Origin: an uncultured Oscillospiraceae bacterium
GTDB lineage: Bacteria; Bacillota; Clostridia; Oscillospirales; Oscillospiraceae
DNA: 64,000 bases
Assembly: GCA_910585815.1 (NCBI GenBank)
Contig: CAJUFJ010000003.1
Location: 18,286 to 82,285 of the forward strand
Direction: 5' to 3'
A program made the translations under genes and the position numbers. Each line of letters begins with the position of its first letter. Position 1 is the stretch's first letter. Below are positions 8,104 through 18,743 of this stretch, in pieces. The notes beneath the pieces were generated by a model. That model searched no databases, was not told the DNA's origin, and was given only the letters and a program-made list of their open reading frames with translations.

Positions 8104-8982
8104 ATGGAAAACCACTTTACAGATAGAATGGCCCGGGACCGGGCGCTGATTGAGGATTATCTGGCCCGCGCCTTTGCCCGGGAGGTCCGCCATGCCGATT
8201 TGCAGGAGGCCATGGAGTACTCCCTGCTGGCCGGAGGCAAGCGCATCCGGCCCATCCTCACCCTGGAGACCTGCCGCCTGTGCGGCGGAGAGGCGGAGGC
8301 GGCTCTGCCCTTTGCCTGTGCGGTGGAGATGATTCATACCTATTCACTCATTCACGACGACCTGCCCGCCATGGACAACGACGACCTGCGCCGCGGCCGG
8401 CCCACCAGCCACATCGTCTACGGGGAGGCCACCGCCATCCTGGCAGGGGACGCCCTCCTCACCGCCGCCTTTGGCCAGCTGACCCGGGCCAGCTTGCCCG
8501 CTGACCGGATTGTTGCGGCGGTGGAATGTCTGTCCCATGCCGCTGGCTCGGTCGGCATGGTGGGAGGGCAGGCGCTGGACATGGCCGGAGAGGGCCGCGG
8601 CCTGGACCGCGGGGAGCTGGAGCTACTCCAGAGCCTGAAAACAGGTGCTCTCATCTCCGCCGCCGCCGAGTTGGGCTGTATCGCCGCCGGAGGGACCCAG
8701 GAGCAGCGGACCCAGGTGTGGGCCTACGCCCAGGCCCTGGGCCGGGCCTTCCAGGTCCGGGATGACATGCTGGATGTCACCAGCTCCCAGGAGGAGCTGG
8801 GCAAGCCGGTGGGCTCCGACCAGGTGAATGAAAAAACCACCTTTGTCACCGTTCTGGGCCTGGAGGGCTGTGCAGCCCTGGTGGACCAGCTGACCCGGCA
8901 GGGGGTTGAGGCCCTCAGCGGGTTCGACGCCCCCGATTTCCACATCTGGCTGGCCCAATCCCTGGCCCAGCGGACTAAATAA
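8104..8982 (+). CDS. ispA: Farnesyl/geranyl diphosphate synthase (polyprenyl synthetase)
   Basis: A 292-residue trans-prenyltransferase that condenses isopentenyl diphosphate with allylic diphosphates to make C10-C20 chains. The first aspartate-rich motif, DDLPAMDND, lies near residue 85, the second, RDDMLD, near residue 218; GGKRIRP is at about residue 42. These bind the magnesium-diphosphate. It lies one base after xseB and 24 bases before dxs, which supplies its precursor pathway. Chain length cannot be read with certainty, but the residues before the first motif fit a short-chain (FPP) enzyme. Confidence 0.93.
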   Translation: MENHFTDRMARDRALIEDYLARAFAREVRHADLQEAMEYSLLAGGKRIRPILTLETCRLCGGEAEAALPFACAVEMIHTYSLIHDDLPAMDNDDLRRGRPTSHIVYGEATAILAGDALLTAAFGQLTRASLPADRIVAAVECLSHAAGSVGMVGGQALDMAGEGRGLDRGELELLQSLKTGALISAAAELGCIAAGGTQEQRTQVWAYAQALGRAFQVRDDMLDVTSSQEELGKPVGSDQVNEKTTFVTVLGLEGCAALVDQLTRQGVEALSGFDAPDFHIWLAQSLAQRTK

Positions 8983-9006
8983 CCCAATTGGGGGAGGAAT
9001 CGCGCC

Positions 9007-10869
9007 TTGACCGTACCCACAGTAAAAACACAATACAAGCCTGTCCTTTCCGATTTGACCGACCCGCAGGGGGAGGAGCTGTGCGCCCGGCTGCGCCGGG
9101 AGCTGGTGGAGGATGTGTCCAGGACCGGCGGCCATCTGGCCTCCAACCTGGGGGCGGTGGAGCTGACAGTGGCCCTCCACCGGGTGTTCGACACCTCGGT
9201 GGACCGGCTGGTCTTCGACGTGGGGCACCAGTGCTACGCCCACAAGCTCCTCACCGGGCGGACGCTGTCCACCCTGCGGCAGTATGGAGGGGTCGCTGGC
9301 TTCCCCAAGCCCGTCGAGAGCCCTCACGACGCCTTTATCGCCGGCCACGCCTCCAATTCGGTGGCGGTGGCCCTGGGCATGGCCCGGGCCCGGATCATGC
9401 TGGGGGAGGACTATAAGGTGATCGCCCTTATTGGCGACGGCGCCCTCACCGGCGGCCTGGCCTATGAAGGGCTGTCCAACGCGGGGGAGTGCGGCCGGCA
9501 GATTCTGGTCATTCTCAACGACAACGGCATGTCCATCACCCCCAACGTGGGCGGGGTGGCCGAACATCTGGCCAAACAGCGATTAAAGCCCCAGTACCTC
9601 ACCTTTAAAAAGCACTACCGCCGTATCATGAACGCCACCGCCCCGGGCCGGGCGGTGTATCGGGTGACCCATCAGGTCAAGCAGGCGCTGAAGCAGTCCC
9701 TTCTGCCGTGCAGCATGTTTGAAAATATGGGGTTCCGCTACCTGGGCCCGGTGGACGGCCACAACCTGCCCTTTCTGACCAAAATTCTGCGGTACGCCAA
9801 GGATATCGACGAGCCGGTGCTGCTCCACATCAAGACTGTAAAGGGGAAAGGCTTTCCGCCTGCTGAGGCGAATCCCGACGCCTTCCATGGCGTCCCCCCC
9901 TTTGATCCCCTTACCGGAAAGCTGAAGCGGGAGCCGGGAGAGAATTTTTCCGCCGTCTTTGGCCGTACCCTTGCCAGGCTGGCGGGGCAGGACCGGCGGG
10001 TGTGTGCCATCACCGCCGCCATGACCGGGGGAACCGGTCTGGAGAAGTTCGCCCAGCGGTTCCCTGACCGCTTTTTTGACGTGGGCATTGCGGAGGGCTG
10101 CGCCGCCGCAATGGCCGCCGGCATGGCCAAGCAGGGGGCGATCCCCGTCTTTGCGGTGTACTCCACCTTTTTGCAACGGGCCTATGACATGCTCCTCCAC
10201 GATGTGGCCATTGACAACCTCCATGTGGTGCTGGGGGTGGACCGGGCCGGTCTGGTGGGAGACGACGGTGAGACCCATCACGGCATCTTCGACACGGCCT
10301 ATCTGGACTCCGTGCCCAATATGACCGTGCTGGCTCCGGCCAGCTTTGCCGAACTGGAGGTCATGCTGGAGCGTGCACTTTTCCGCCTGGAGGGCCCGGT
10401 GGCGGTGCGCTACCCCCGCGGCGGCGAGGGCCGGTATGTGGGCACCGCCGGAGAGGAGCCGGCAGCCGTCCTGCGCTCGGGAGACGACATTACCCTGGCC
10501 TCCTACGGCACGGAAATCAACGAAGTTCTGGAGGCCGCTGACCTTCTGGAGCAGCAGGGCATCCGGACCGAGGTTGTAAAGCTGAACCAGCTTACGCCCC
10601 TTGTCCCGGAGGTGATAGAGCAGTCTGTCCGCAAGACAGGGACCCTCCTGTTCGCGGAGGAGCAGGGAGCCCGGGGCAGTGTGGGCCAGCGGCTGGCCGC
10701 CCGGCTGGAGGTGGCCGGTCTGCCCGCCCGGGTGGCCCTGGTCAACTGCGGCGACGGCTTTGTGCCCCACGGGGCGGCGGCCCTGCTGAAACGGGACCTG
10801 TCCCTGGACGGGGCGGGGCTCTGCAAAAAAGCGATGGAGGTGTTGGGCCGTGGCCAAACGGAGACTTGA
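9007..10869 (+). CDS. dxs: 1-deoxy-D-xylulose-5-phosphate synthase
   Basis: A 620-residue thiamine-diphosphate enzyme that joins pyruvate and glyceraldehyde 3-phosphate, the first step of the MEP isoprenoid route. SRTGGHLASNLGAVELTVAL lies near residue 40, the thiamine-binding GDGALTGGLAYEGLSNAG near residue 144, and the transketolase-type GIAEGCAAAMAAGMAKQG (catalytic Glu) near residue 360. TTG at 9007 is the start: GGAGGA stands 8 bases before it. The N-terminus is a little different from the usual one but the length is normal. The 3' end overlaps tlyA by 20 bases. Confidence 0.95.
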   Translation: MTVPTVKTQYKPVLSDLTDPQGEELCARLRRELVEDVSRTGGHLASNLGAVELTVALHRVFDTSVDRLVFDVGHQCYAHKLLTGRTLSTLRQYGGVAGFPKPVESPHDAFIAGHASNSVAVALGMARARIMLGEDYKVIALIGDGALTGGLAYEGLSNAGECGRQILVILNDNGMSITPNVGGVAEHLAKQRLKPQYLTFKKHYRRIMNATAPGRAVYRVTHQVKQALKQSLLPCSMFENMGFRYLGPVDGHNLPFLTKILRYAKDIDEPVLLHIKTVKGKGFPPAEANPDAFHGVPPFDPLTGKLKREPGENFSAVFGRTLARLAGQDRRVCAITAAMTGGTGLEKFAQRFPDRFFDVGIAEGCAAAMAAGMAKQGAIPVFAVYSTFLQRAYDMLLHDVAIDNLHVVLGVDRAGLVGDDGETHHGIFDTAYLDSVPNMTVLAPASFAELEVMLERALFRLEGPVAVRYPRGGEGRYVGTAGEEPAAVLRSGDDITLASYGTEINEVLEAADLLEQQGIRTEVVKLNQLTPLVPEVIEQSVRKTGTLLFAEEQGARGSVGQRLAARLEVAGLPARVALVNCGDGFVPHGAAALLKRDLSLDGAGLCKKAMEVLGRGQTET

Positions 10870-11662
10870 CGTTGCCATTACGGAGCTGGGGCTGGCGGAG
10901 AGCCGCCAGAAGGCCCAGGCCCTCATCATGGCCGGGGAGGTCTATGTTAACGGCCAGAAGCAGCTGAAGGCAGGGGCCAGCCTGGGGGAGGACGACGCCG
11001 TTGAGGTGCGGACCAAGCACCCGCTGCGCTATGTGAGCCGGGGCGGCTTGAAGCTGGAAAAGGCCATGTCCCTGTGGCCCATCAACCTCCAGGACAAAAT
11101 CTGTGCCGATATCGGTGCCTCCACCGGCGGCTTCACCGACTGTATGCTTCAAAACGGGGCGAAGCTGGTGTATGCGGTGGACGTGGGCTACAATCAGCTG
11201 GACTGGAAGCTGCGCACCCACCCTCAGGTGGTGTGCATGGAGCGCACCAACGCCCGGTATCTCACCGCAGAACACATCCCGGAGCCCCTGGACTTTTTCT
11301 CCGTGGATGTCTCCTTTATTTCCCTGAACCTGATTCTGCCTGCCCTGCGTCCGCTGATGGGAGAGGGAGGGCAGGCGGTCTGCCTGGTAAAGCCCCAGTT
11401 TGAGGCCGGGAAGGACAAGGTGGGCAAGAAGGGGGTAGTCCGGGACCCGGCCGTCCATCTGGAGGTGCTGGAGCACTTTCTGGGGCATGCCGCCTCTGCC
11501 GGATTCGCTGTAAAGGACATTACCTTTTCACCAATCAAGGGCCCGGAGGGCAACATTGAGTATCTGGGCTATCTCCAGGCCGGAATGGGTCCCGCCTATG
11601 AGGGGGACCTGAAAGCTCTGGTAGAGCAGTCCCACAGTATCTGGAAGGAGGAGGGGCCGTGA
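10850..11662 (+). CDS. tlyA: TlyA family rRNA 2'-O-methyltransferase (hemolysin A type)
   Basis: A 270-residue protein with an S4 RNA-binding domain (residues 1-60, KRRLDVAITELGLAESRQKA) and a FtsJ-like methyltransferase domain with the SAM site ADIGASTGGFTDCMLQNGAK near residue 85. TlyA methylates ribosomal RNA riboses; in mycobacteria this affects capreomycin sensitivity. A GTG start overlaps the end of dxs by 20 bases, and the stop overlaps the nadK start by four. The dxs-tlyA-nadK-argR-recN order is conserved in many Firmicutes. Confidence 0.93.
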   Translation: MAKRRLDVAITELGLAESRQKAQALIMAGEVYVNGQKQLKAGASLGEDDAVEVRTKHPLRYVSRGGLKLEKAMSLWPINLQDKICADIGASTGGFTDCMLQNGAKLVYAVDVGYNQLDWKLRTHPQVVCMERTNARYLTAEHIPEPLDFFSVDVSFISLNLILPALRPLMGEGGQAVCLVKPQFEAGKDKVGKKGVVRDPAVHLEVLEHFLGHAASAGFAVKDITFSPIKGPEGNIEYLGYLQAGMGPAYEGDLKALVEQSHSIWKEEGP

Positions 11663-12531
11663 AAATTGTACTCAGCTCCAACCCCTACCGGGACAAGGGG
11701 CTGCGGGTGGCGCTGGAGGCCAGACGGGTGCTGGAGCACGCCGGAGCCAAAACCGTGATGTGCCTGCCCTTTCAGCCCAAAAAAGGGGACAGGCTGGATC
11801 TGCCCCGGCAGCTGGCCCTCTCCCTGCTGGACAAGGAGCTTCCCACCGCCGACCTGCTTATCTGCTTCGGCGGGGATGGCACCATCCTCCACGCCGCTCG
11901 GGATGCCACCCTCCACGGAGTGCCCATTTTAGGCGTCAATCTGGGCAGTGTGGGCTTTATGGCGGAGCTGGAGCGCAGCGAGCTGCCCCTGCTGGCCCCT
12001 CTGGCCCACGGCATGTACACCATAGAGGAGCGGATGATGCTGGATGTGAAGGTGCTGCGGGGGGACAGGCTTATCAGTCAGGACACCGCACTCAACGACG
12101 CGGTCATTTCCAAGGGCTCCATGGCCCGGGTGGCCGAGATGGAAGTGCTGGCAGACCGTGTAAAGGTAACTGCCATTACAGGAGATGGCGTCATTGTGGC
12201 CACCCCCACCGGCTCCACCGCCTACTCCATGTCGGCGGGAGGGCCCATTGTGGAGCCCACCTCCAAAAGCATCATTGTCACCCCGGTCTGCGCCCACCAG
12301 CTGGCGGCGCGGGCCATGGTGCTGGCTCCGGAGCGAGTGGTGACTGTTCAGCTTCCCAGAGGGAATAGAAAGTATTTATACTTGTCAGTAGATGGCGGAA
12401 AAGCGGTCCGCCTGACAGGGGGCGACCGGGTGGAGATCGGCTGCTCCAGGCGGGCTACGCAGCTGGTCCGCCTGGCCGACCGCAGCTTTTATCAGATCAT
12501 CAACCAGAAACTGGGGGGACTGAGCCAATGA
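11659..12531 (+). CDS. nadK: NAD kinase
   Basis: A 290-residue kinase making NADP from NAD and ATP. The signature FGGDGTILHAAR is at residues about 70-81, with GVNLGSVGFMAEL after it and ATPTGSTAYSMSAGGPI near residue 180, where NAD binds. A GTG start overlaps the tlyA stop (GTGA); the gene in turn overlaps argR by four bases. Confidence 0.95.
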   Translation: MKIVLSSNPYRDKGLRVALEARRVLEHAGAKTVMCLPFQPKKGDRLDLPRQLALSLLDKELPTADLLICFGGDGTILHAARDATLHGVPILGVNLGSVGFMAELERSELPLLAPLAHGMYTIEERMMLDVKVLRGDRLISQDTALNDAVISKGSMARVAEMEVLADRVKVTAITGDGVIVATPTGSTAYSMSAGGPIVEPTSKSIIVTPVCAHQLAARAMVLAPERVVTVQLPRGNRKYLYLSVDGGKAVRLTGGDRVEIGCSRRATQLVRLADRSFYQIINQKLGGLSQ

Positions 12532-12980
12532 AGAACGTCCGGCAGAGTGAGATCTTGAATATCGTGCGGACCCGGGACATCGACACCCAGGAGCAGCTGC
12601 TGGAGGAGCTGCGGGCCCGGGGCTTTACCACCACCCAGGCCACCATTTCCCGGGATATCAAGGAGCTGCGGCTGGTGAAGGAGCTCACCGGCTCCGGCGG
12701 CTACCGGTACGCTCTGTCGGAGCGAAAAACGGCCTCCACCTCCGACACCCGCCTGCGCAATATCTTTAAGGAGGGGGTCATCTCGGTGGATGTAGCCCAG
12801 AACATTGTGGTGGTGCGCACCATGCCCGGCCTGGCCTCCGCCGCCTGCTCCGCCCTGGACAACATGGAAATCGAAGGGGTGGTCGGAACGCTGGCCGGCG
12901 ACGACACCGGCATCCTTATCATGCGGGACAACGCTCTGGCCCAGCAGTTCAGCAGTGAGGTCCACAAGCTGTTAAAATAG
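12528..12980 (+). CDS. argR: Arginine repressor ArgR
   Basis: A 150-residue regulator with an N-terminal winged helix (residues 1-70: TTQATISRDIKELRLVKE) and a C-terminal oligomerisation and arginine-binding domain (residues 80-150, with GTLAGDDTGILIM, the GTxAGDDT motif). It represses arginine synthesis genes as a hexamer when arginine is plentiful. It sits in the conserved nadK-argR-recN order and overlaps nadK by four bases, so it is made with housekeeping genes rather than with its regulon. Confidence 0.95.
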   Translation: MKNVRQSEILNIVRTRDIDTQEQLLEELRARGFTTTQATISRDIKELRLVKELTGSGGYRYALSERKTASTSDTRLRNIFKEGVISVDVAQNIVVVRTMPGLASAACSALDNMEIEGVVGTLAGDDTGILIMRDNALAQQFSSEVHKLLK

Positions 12981-13002
12981 AGAGAACAGGAGGGGAGGCG
13001 CT

Positions 13003-14694
13003 ATGCTCTCCTTGCTACACATCGAAAATATTGCCATTATCGAATCGGCTGATATCAGCTTTGACCGCGGTTTCAACGTGCTCACCGGTGAGACGGGCGC
13101 GGGCAAATCCATTGTCATCGACGCCATCAGTGCTGTCCTGGGGGAGCGGACCAGCCGGGAGCTGATCCGCACCGGGGCCAAATCGGCGCTGGTGAACGCG
13201 GTGTTTACCGGCTCGCTGCCCCTGAAGTGGCTGGAGGACAACGGGTTCCCCATGGAGGGGGAGGAGCTGATGCTCCAGCGGGAAATTCAGGGGGACGGCC
13301 GCAACGCCTGCCGGGTAAACGGCCGGCCGCTGACGGTGGCCCAGCTCCGGGAGCTGGGGCGGCAGATGCTGAACATCCACGGCCAGCACGACGGCCAGCA
13401 GCTGCTGGACCCGGACTGCCACCTGGGCTATCTGGACAGCTTCGGCAAGACGGCCCCTCTGCTGGAGGACTACCAGACTGCCTACCGCTCTATGGCGGAG
13501 CTGCGCAAACAGATTACCGCCCTGGAGATGGACGAGGCGGAGCGGTCCCGCCGGGTGGACACGCTGGAGTATCAGATCAAGGAGCTGGAGCGGGCCGAGC
13601 TGCGTCCCGGCGAGGATGAGGAGCTGGACGCCCGAAAACAGCTGCTGCGCAGCTCCGGCAAGCTGATGGAGGCCATTCAGGAGGCCATCTATGCGCTGTC
13701 CGGCGGCGAGGACGGCCAAGGGGCCTGCGACCTTATCAGCGAGGCGGAGGGCGCCATCCGCTCGGTCACCCGGCTGGGTCCCCAGCTGGAGGAGCTGGGG
13801 GAGAAGCTCACCAGCCTGCGCTACGCTGCCGACGATGCGGCAGAGACCGTCCGGGACTTTGCCGACGAGTTTGATTTCTCACCGGAGGAGCTGGACCAGC
13901 TGGAGAGCCGGCTGGACGTGATCTACCGCCTGAAAAAGAAATACGGCCCCACCGTGGCCGACATGCTGGACTATCTGGAGAAATGCAAGGCAGAGCTGGA
14001 GCAAATCCAGGACGCCGACGACACCATCCAGAAGCTGGAAAAGGAGCTGGACAAGGCCCGAAAAGAGGCCCGGAAGCGGGGGGAGGCCCTGTCCAAGGCC
14101 CGGAAAAAGGCGGCGGACAGCCTTCAGAAGCGGGTGCAGGAGGAGCTGCGTCAGCTGGACATGCCCAAGGTGCAGTTTGTGGCCGAATTTGCCCCCAGTC
14201 CCGGCCAGGACGGAATGGACGACACTGGCATGGACCAGGTGCAGTTCCTCATGTCCGCCAACCTGGGGGAGGCGCTGAAGCCCATCCAGAAGGTGGCCTC
14301 CGGCGGTGAGCTGGCCCGGATCATGCTGGCCCTGAAAAACGTGCTGGCTGAGGACGACGGCATCGGCAGCCTGGTCTTCGACGAGGTGGACACCGGCGTG
14401 TCCGGCCGGGCGGCCCAGAAGGTGGCCGAGAAGATGGCCGACGTGGCCCGGCGCAAGCAGGTGCTGTGCGTCACCCATCTGCCCCAGATCGCCGCTATGG
14501 CAGACACCCACTTCTCGGTGGAGAAGGGGGAGAAGAAGGGCCGCACCTTCACCAATGTGGAGCGGCTGGAGCAGGAGGGGCGGGTAGACGAGCTGGCCCG
14601 TCTCATCGGCGGGGCCGCTGTCACCGACTCCCTGCGTGCCAGCGCCTCCGAGCTGCTGGCTCAGGCGGAGGCCTACCGGAGTCAGAAAAAATAA
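13003..14694 (+). CDS. recN: DNA repair protein RecN
   Basis: A 563-residue SMC-like ATPase acting at double-strand breaks. Walker A GETGAGKS is at residues about 28-36, a long coiled coil fills the centre (residues about 150-370, rich in Glu, Leu and Lys), and the ABC signature SGGELARIMLALK plus Walker B LVFDEVDTGVSGRAAQ lie in the last quarter. AGGAGGGGAGG precedes the ATG. Length and layout are normal for RecN. Confidence 0.96.
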   Translation: MLSLLHIENIAIIESADISFDRGFNVLTGETGAGKSIVIDAISAVLGERTSRELIRTGAKSALVNAVFTGSLPLKWLEDNGFPMEGEELMLQREIQGDGRNACRVNGRPLTVAQLRELGRQMLNIHGQHDGQQLLDPDCHLGYLDSFGKTAPLLEDYQTAYRSMAELRKQITALEMDEAERSRRVDTLEYQIKELERAELRPGEDEELDARKQLLRSSGKLMEAIQEAIYALSGGEDGQGACDLISEAEGAIRSVTRLGPQLEELGEKLTSLRYAADDAAETVRDFADEFDFSPEELDQLESRLDVIYRLKKKYGPTVADMLDYLEKCKAELEQIQDADDTIQKLEKELDKARKEARKRGEALSKARKKAADSLQKRVQEELRQLDMPKVQFVAEFAPSPGQDGMDDTGMDQVQFLMSANLGEALKPIQKVASGGELARIMLALKNVLAEDDGIGSLVFDEVDTGVSGRAAQKVAEKMADVARRKQVLCVTHLPQIAAMADTHFSVEKGEKKGRTFTNVERLEQEGRVDELARLIGGAAVTDSLRASASELLAQAEAYRSQKK

Positions 14695-14707
14695 AGGAGA
14701 GGGACAT

Positions 14708-15199
14708 ATGTTTCGTGCGATGCGCAGAAAAAAACAGCTGCTGTCCTTGGAGGAGACTACAGCCGTGCTGAACAGGGGAACCTCCGGGGTGCTGGCCCTG
14801 TCGGGAGACGGGGGCTATCCCTATGCCGTCCCCATCAGCTACGTGTACGATGGGGAAAAGCTCTATTTTCACTGTGCAAAAAGCGGTCACAAGCTGGATG
14901 CCATCCGAAGAAATGAGAAGGCATCCTTCTGTGTAATTGACCAGAACCAGATCGTCCCGGAGGAGTACACCACCTATTTTCGCAGTGTCATTGCCTTCGG
15001 GCGTATCCGTATTCTGGAGGATGAAACGGAGAAGCGGGCAGCTATTGAGAAGCTGGCCCTCAAATATACCCCGGACGGCACGGCTGAGGACAGGGAGGCG
15101 GCTATTCGGCGGGAGTGGGAACCGATGTGCATGCTGGAAATGGAAATTGACCATATCACTGGCAAGGAGGCCATTGAGCTGGTCCGGGGCCGGAACTAG
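14708..15199 (+). CDS. Pyridoxamine 5'-phosphate oxidase family protein
   Basis: A 163-residue split-barrel flavin-binding protein. GVLALSGDGGYPYAVPISYV and YFHCAKSGHKLDAIRRN are characteristic of the NimA/PNPOx-like family that binds FMN and includes nitroimidazole reductases; the real substrate is unknown. ATG at 14708 follows AAAGGAG; the frame is open upstream but that part shadows recN. It is the last gene of the operon that begins with nusB and is followed by a strong terminator. Confidence 0.85.
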   Translation: MFRAMRRKKQLLSLEETTAVLNRGTSGVLALSGDGGYPYAVPISYVYDGEKLYFHCAKSGHKLDAIRRNEKASFCVIDQNQIVPEEYTTYFRSVIAFGRIRILEDETEKRAAIEKLALKYTPDGTAEDREAAIRREWEPMCMLEMEIDHITGKEAIELVRGRN

Positions 15200-15208
15200 A
15201 ACAAAATA

Positions 15209-15245
15209 CAGGGCGCACAGCAAAGCTGTGCGCCCTGTTTCGTTT
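15209..15245. terminator. Bidirectional terminator
   Basis: A perfect 13-bp stem (15209-15221 with 15225-15237) with a 3-base loop has T runs on both strands. It serves the long forward operon and the reverse-strand transporter gene. Confidence 0.9.
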
Positions 15246-15249
15246 CGTG

Positions 15250-16689
15250 TCAGGTGGGGATGGTGAAGAAGCTCTGGAGCTGGCCATAGAGGATGAAGGC
15301 CATACCCAGGGGGGCGATCGCGCAGATGCAGACAACGAAGAAGGAGTACAGGCCCTTGCTCATCTTATGGCCCTCCTGCTCCACCTCATTCCGGATCAGC
15401 TTGGGACGGACGAGCCAGCCAATCACAATGGACATAAGCAGAGCGCCCAAAGGCATAGCCACGCCCTCAGAGATAAAGTCCATAAAGTCCAGCCAGGAGG
15501 CGCCCAGGTTACGGCCGGTCTCGTTGAAGGGAATCCACAGGCCGTTGGCGCCCAGGCCGTCGGCGGCCACCAGGGCGGCCTCGGCAAAGACGACCAGGCA
15601 GACAATGGTAACCAGCTTGGCCCGCTTGGGGGTATGGCCCTTCAAGGCAACACGGTCAGACAGGAAGGTGACCAGCACCTCCAGCAGAGCGATGGCAGAG
15701 GTAATGGCTGCCAGGATGACCAGCAGATAGAACAACACACCAAACAGGGGGCCGGTGGGACCCATGGCGTTGAACACGTCCTGAAGGGTGATGAACAGCA
15801 GGGCGGGGCCCGCCTTGGCGGAGTCGGGGCCGCCAAGGGCAAAGGCGGCGGGCAGAACGGCCATACCGGCCATAACCGCCACAATGGTGTCAGAGATAAT
15901 GATAATCAGGGAGTTTTTTACCAGGCTCTCCTTCTTGCTCAGGTAGGAGCCGTAGGTGACGGTGATGCCCATGGCCAGGGACAGGGAGAAGAACATCTGC
16001 CCGCCGGCGGCAGAGAGCACGCCGAGGAAGCCCTTCAGGCTGGTGAGCGGGGTCAGGTCGGGGGCAAACATAAAGGACAGGCCCTCGCCGGCTCCAGGCA
16101 GGGTGACAGCCCGGGCAATCACGATAACCAGCATGATGAACAGGGCGGGCATACCGACTTTGTTAAACTTCTCGATGCCGTCCTTGATGCCGCCCCGGAT
16201 GATAAGGAAGCAGATGAAGATAAAGATGAAGGTGAACGCCACAGCGCCAAACTGGTTGGAGCGCACAGCGGCAAAGGAGTCGCCGCCGGACATGCCGGCC
16301 GCAGCCGCTACGCTAAAGGCCAGGTCGGCCATGTTCAGAGACATATACTCGATGCAGTAAGCGCCCAGCACGGTGTAGAAGCTGAGAATCAGGAAAGGGG
16401 AGAGCATGGCCAAAAAGCCCAGGAAGGTACCCATGGGACCGGCGGCCTGCTGATAGCTCACCAGAACGCTGCGGCCTGCCCGCCGACCGATAGCCAGCTC
16501 GCAGAGCATAATGCTGAAGCCCACTGTGGCGGCCAGGATCAGATAGATAACCAAAAAGGCAAACCCGCCGTTGGCTCCCATTTTATAGGGAAAGCCCCAG
16601 ATGTTGCCCAGGCCCACCGCGGAGCCCACGGCAGCCATGAGGAAGCCCAGGTTGCTGCCCCATTCTCCTCTGTGATGATGTTGTTCCAT
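15250..16689 (-). CDS. Sodium-dependent neurotransmitter:sodium symporter family transporter
   Basis: A 479-residue membrane protein with about twelve hydrophobic segments. The first segment, VGSAVGLGNIWGFPYKMG, is the NSS/SNF (LeuT) signature that forms the sodium and substrate site. It imports an amino acid or similar small solute with sodium; the substrate cannot be told from sequence. AGGAGG is in front of the ATG and the leader has a good promoter. A histidine-rich stretch (EQHHHRGEWG) at the start is slightly unusual. It is a single-gene unit, divergent from the malic enzyme gene. Confidence 0.93.
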   Translation of the reverse strand: MEQHHHRGEWGSNLGFLMAAVGSAVGLGNIWGFPYKMGANGGFAFLVIYLILAATVGFSIMLCELAIGRRAGRSVLVSYQQAAGPMGTFLGFLAMLSPFLILSFYTVLGAYCIEYMSLNMADLAFSVAAAAGMSGGDSFAAVRSNQFGAVAFTFIFIFICFLIIRGGIKDGIEKFNKVGMPALFIMLVIVIARAVTLPGAGEGLSFMFAPDLTPLTSLKGFLGVLSAAGGQMFFSLSLAMGITVTYGSYLSKKESLVKNSLIIIISDTIVAVMAGMAVLPAAFALGGPDSAKAGPALLFITLQDVFNAMGPTGPLFGVLFYLLVILAAITSAIALLEVLVTFLSDRVALKGHTPKRAKLVTIVCLVVFAEAALVAADGLGANGLWIPFNETGRNLGASWLDFMDFISEGVAMPLGALLMSIVIGWLVRPKLIRNEVEQEGHKMSKGLYSFFVVCICAIAPLGMAFILYGQLQSFFTIPT

Positions 16690-16739
16690 AATTTCCTCCT
16701 GTTTACAATTTATTCACACTGAAATGCCAGTTAAACGCC

Positions 16740-16768
16740 ATTTTACCAGAATTATCCGTCCCCGTCAA
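16740..16768 (-). promoter_or_regulatory. Promoter of the NSS transporter gene
   Basis: On the reverse strand TTGACG (16768-16763) and TAAAAT (16745-16740) are spaced by 17 bases; transcription would start about 45 bases before the ATG. Confidence 0.65.
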
Positions 16769-16850
16769 CGGTGAAAGTGATAAAATTGGGCGAAAAAAGC
16801 GGGGATTTGTGAGGAAAAAGCCGAGGAAGCGCATAAAAACCAAGTGACCA

Positions 16851-16878
16851 TTGCACTTTTTCCAGAGTTTAGTATAAT
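16851..16878 (+). promoter_or_regulatory. Promoter of the malic enzyme gene
   Basis: TTGCAC (16851-16856) and TATAAT (16873-16878) with a 16-base spacer, 48 bases before the start codon. Confidence 0.7.
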
Positions 16879-16925
16879 AGAATCTGTGAAAACTATACTT
16901 ATTTCAGCAGAAAGGGAGCGTTCAC

Positions 16926-18098
<1,173 letters not shown>

Positions 18099-18116
18099 TG
18101 GAAAGGGGATACGTCA

Positions 18117-18734
18117 ATGAAAGAGGGAACACACCTCACGCTGAAAGACGGGCGGGAAATCCTCTTGCAGGACGATGAGGACATTTTTCTGTCGGTTCGC
18201 TCCGGTCATGAGACACTTTCCTTCTATCCGTTTACTTGCCCGTCGGGAGGCTATGGCGGCGGGACGCTGCTGCTGTCGCCCTCGGAACAGTACCTGATTT
18301 TTTCCTTTTTCTCGGGACAATCGGAGGAGGGCTTCAGCCTGTTCCATATTGAGGACAGCCGCCTGGTCCCGCTGTTTGAGTCGGAGTACTTCTACGGCGA
18401 GGGGGCAAGCTACCTGTTCTCCGATGACGAGGGGGTCCTTTTTCAGTCATTGCTGGGCGGCTTCGGCCCCTGGTACGTCGAGGACGCCTATCAAGATGAG
18501 GAGGGCGCGCCTTATTTCCGGTATGGAGAAATCAATATCCTGGATGTGAAATCCAAATCCCTCAGCAGGCACAAATTTCATGTCTATCCGTCCGAAACCT
18601 GGGTGGAGGAGATAGACGGCCCCTCTGCTATCTCTAAAATCACGGGCGGCGATACGCTGCACATCGCAATGCCCTGGGGAGAGGAAACGCTGACGCTCCC
18701 TCTGGCGGATACCATTGTTTTTAGACCAGAGTAA
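18117..18734 (+). CDS. Unknown protein, possible orphan immunity-like gene
   Basis: A 205-residue acidic protein without signal peptide or membrane segment. It has many short strand-like stretches (YLIFSFFSGQSEEGFSLFHI) and aromatic residues, as in small beta-rich immunity or WD-like proteins, but no motif can be named. AAGGGG precedes the ATG. It lies 18 bases after the malic enzyme and 9 bases before the RibD-like gene. A second beta-rich unknown follows at 19279. Function not assigned. Confidence 0.55.
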   Translation: MKEGTHLTLKDGREILLQDDEDIFLSVRSGHETLSFYPFTCPSGGYGGGTLLLSPSEQYLIFSFFSGQSEEGFSLFHIEDSRLVPLFESEYFYGEGASYLFSDDEGVLFQSLLGGFGPWYVEDAYQDEEGAPYFRYGEINILDVKSKSLSRHKFHVYPSETWVEEIDGPSAISKITGGDTLHIAMPWGEETLTLPLADTIVFRPE

Positions 18735-18743
18735 GGAGGAATT

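Noticed and set aside
15247..16722. Long forward frame opposite the NSS transporter
   Set aside because: His/Gln/Gly-rich shadow of a high-G+C membrane gene; no ribosome site or known motif.
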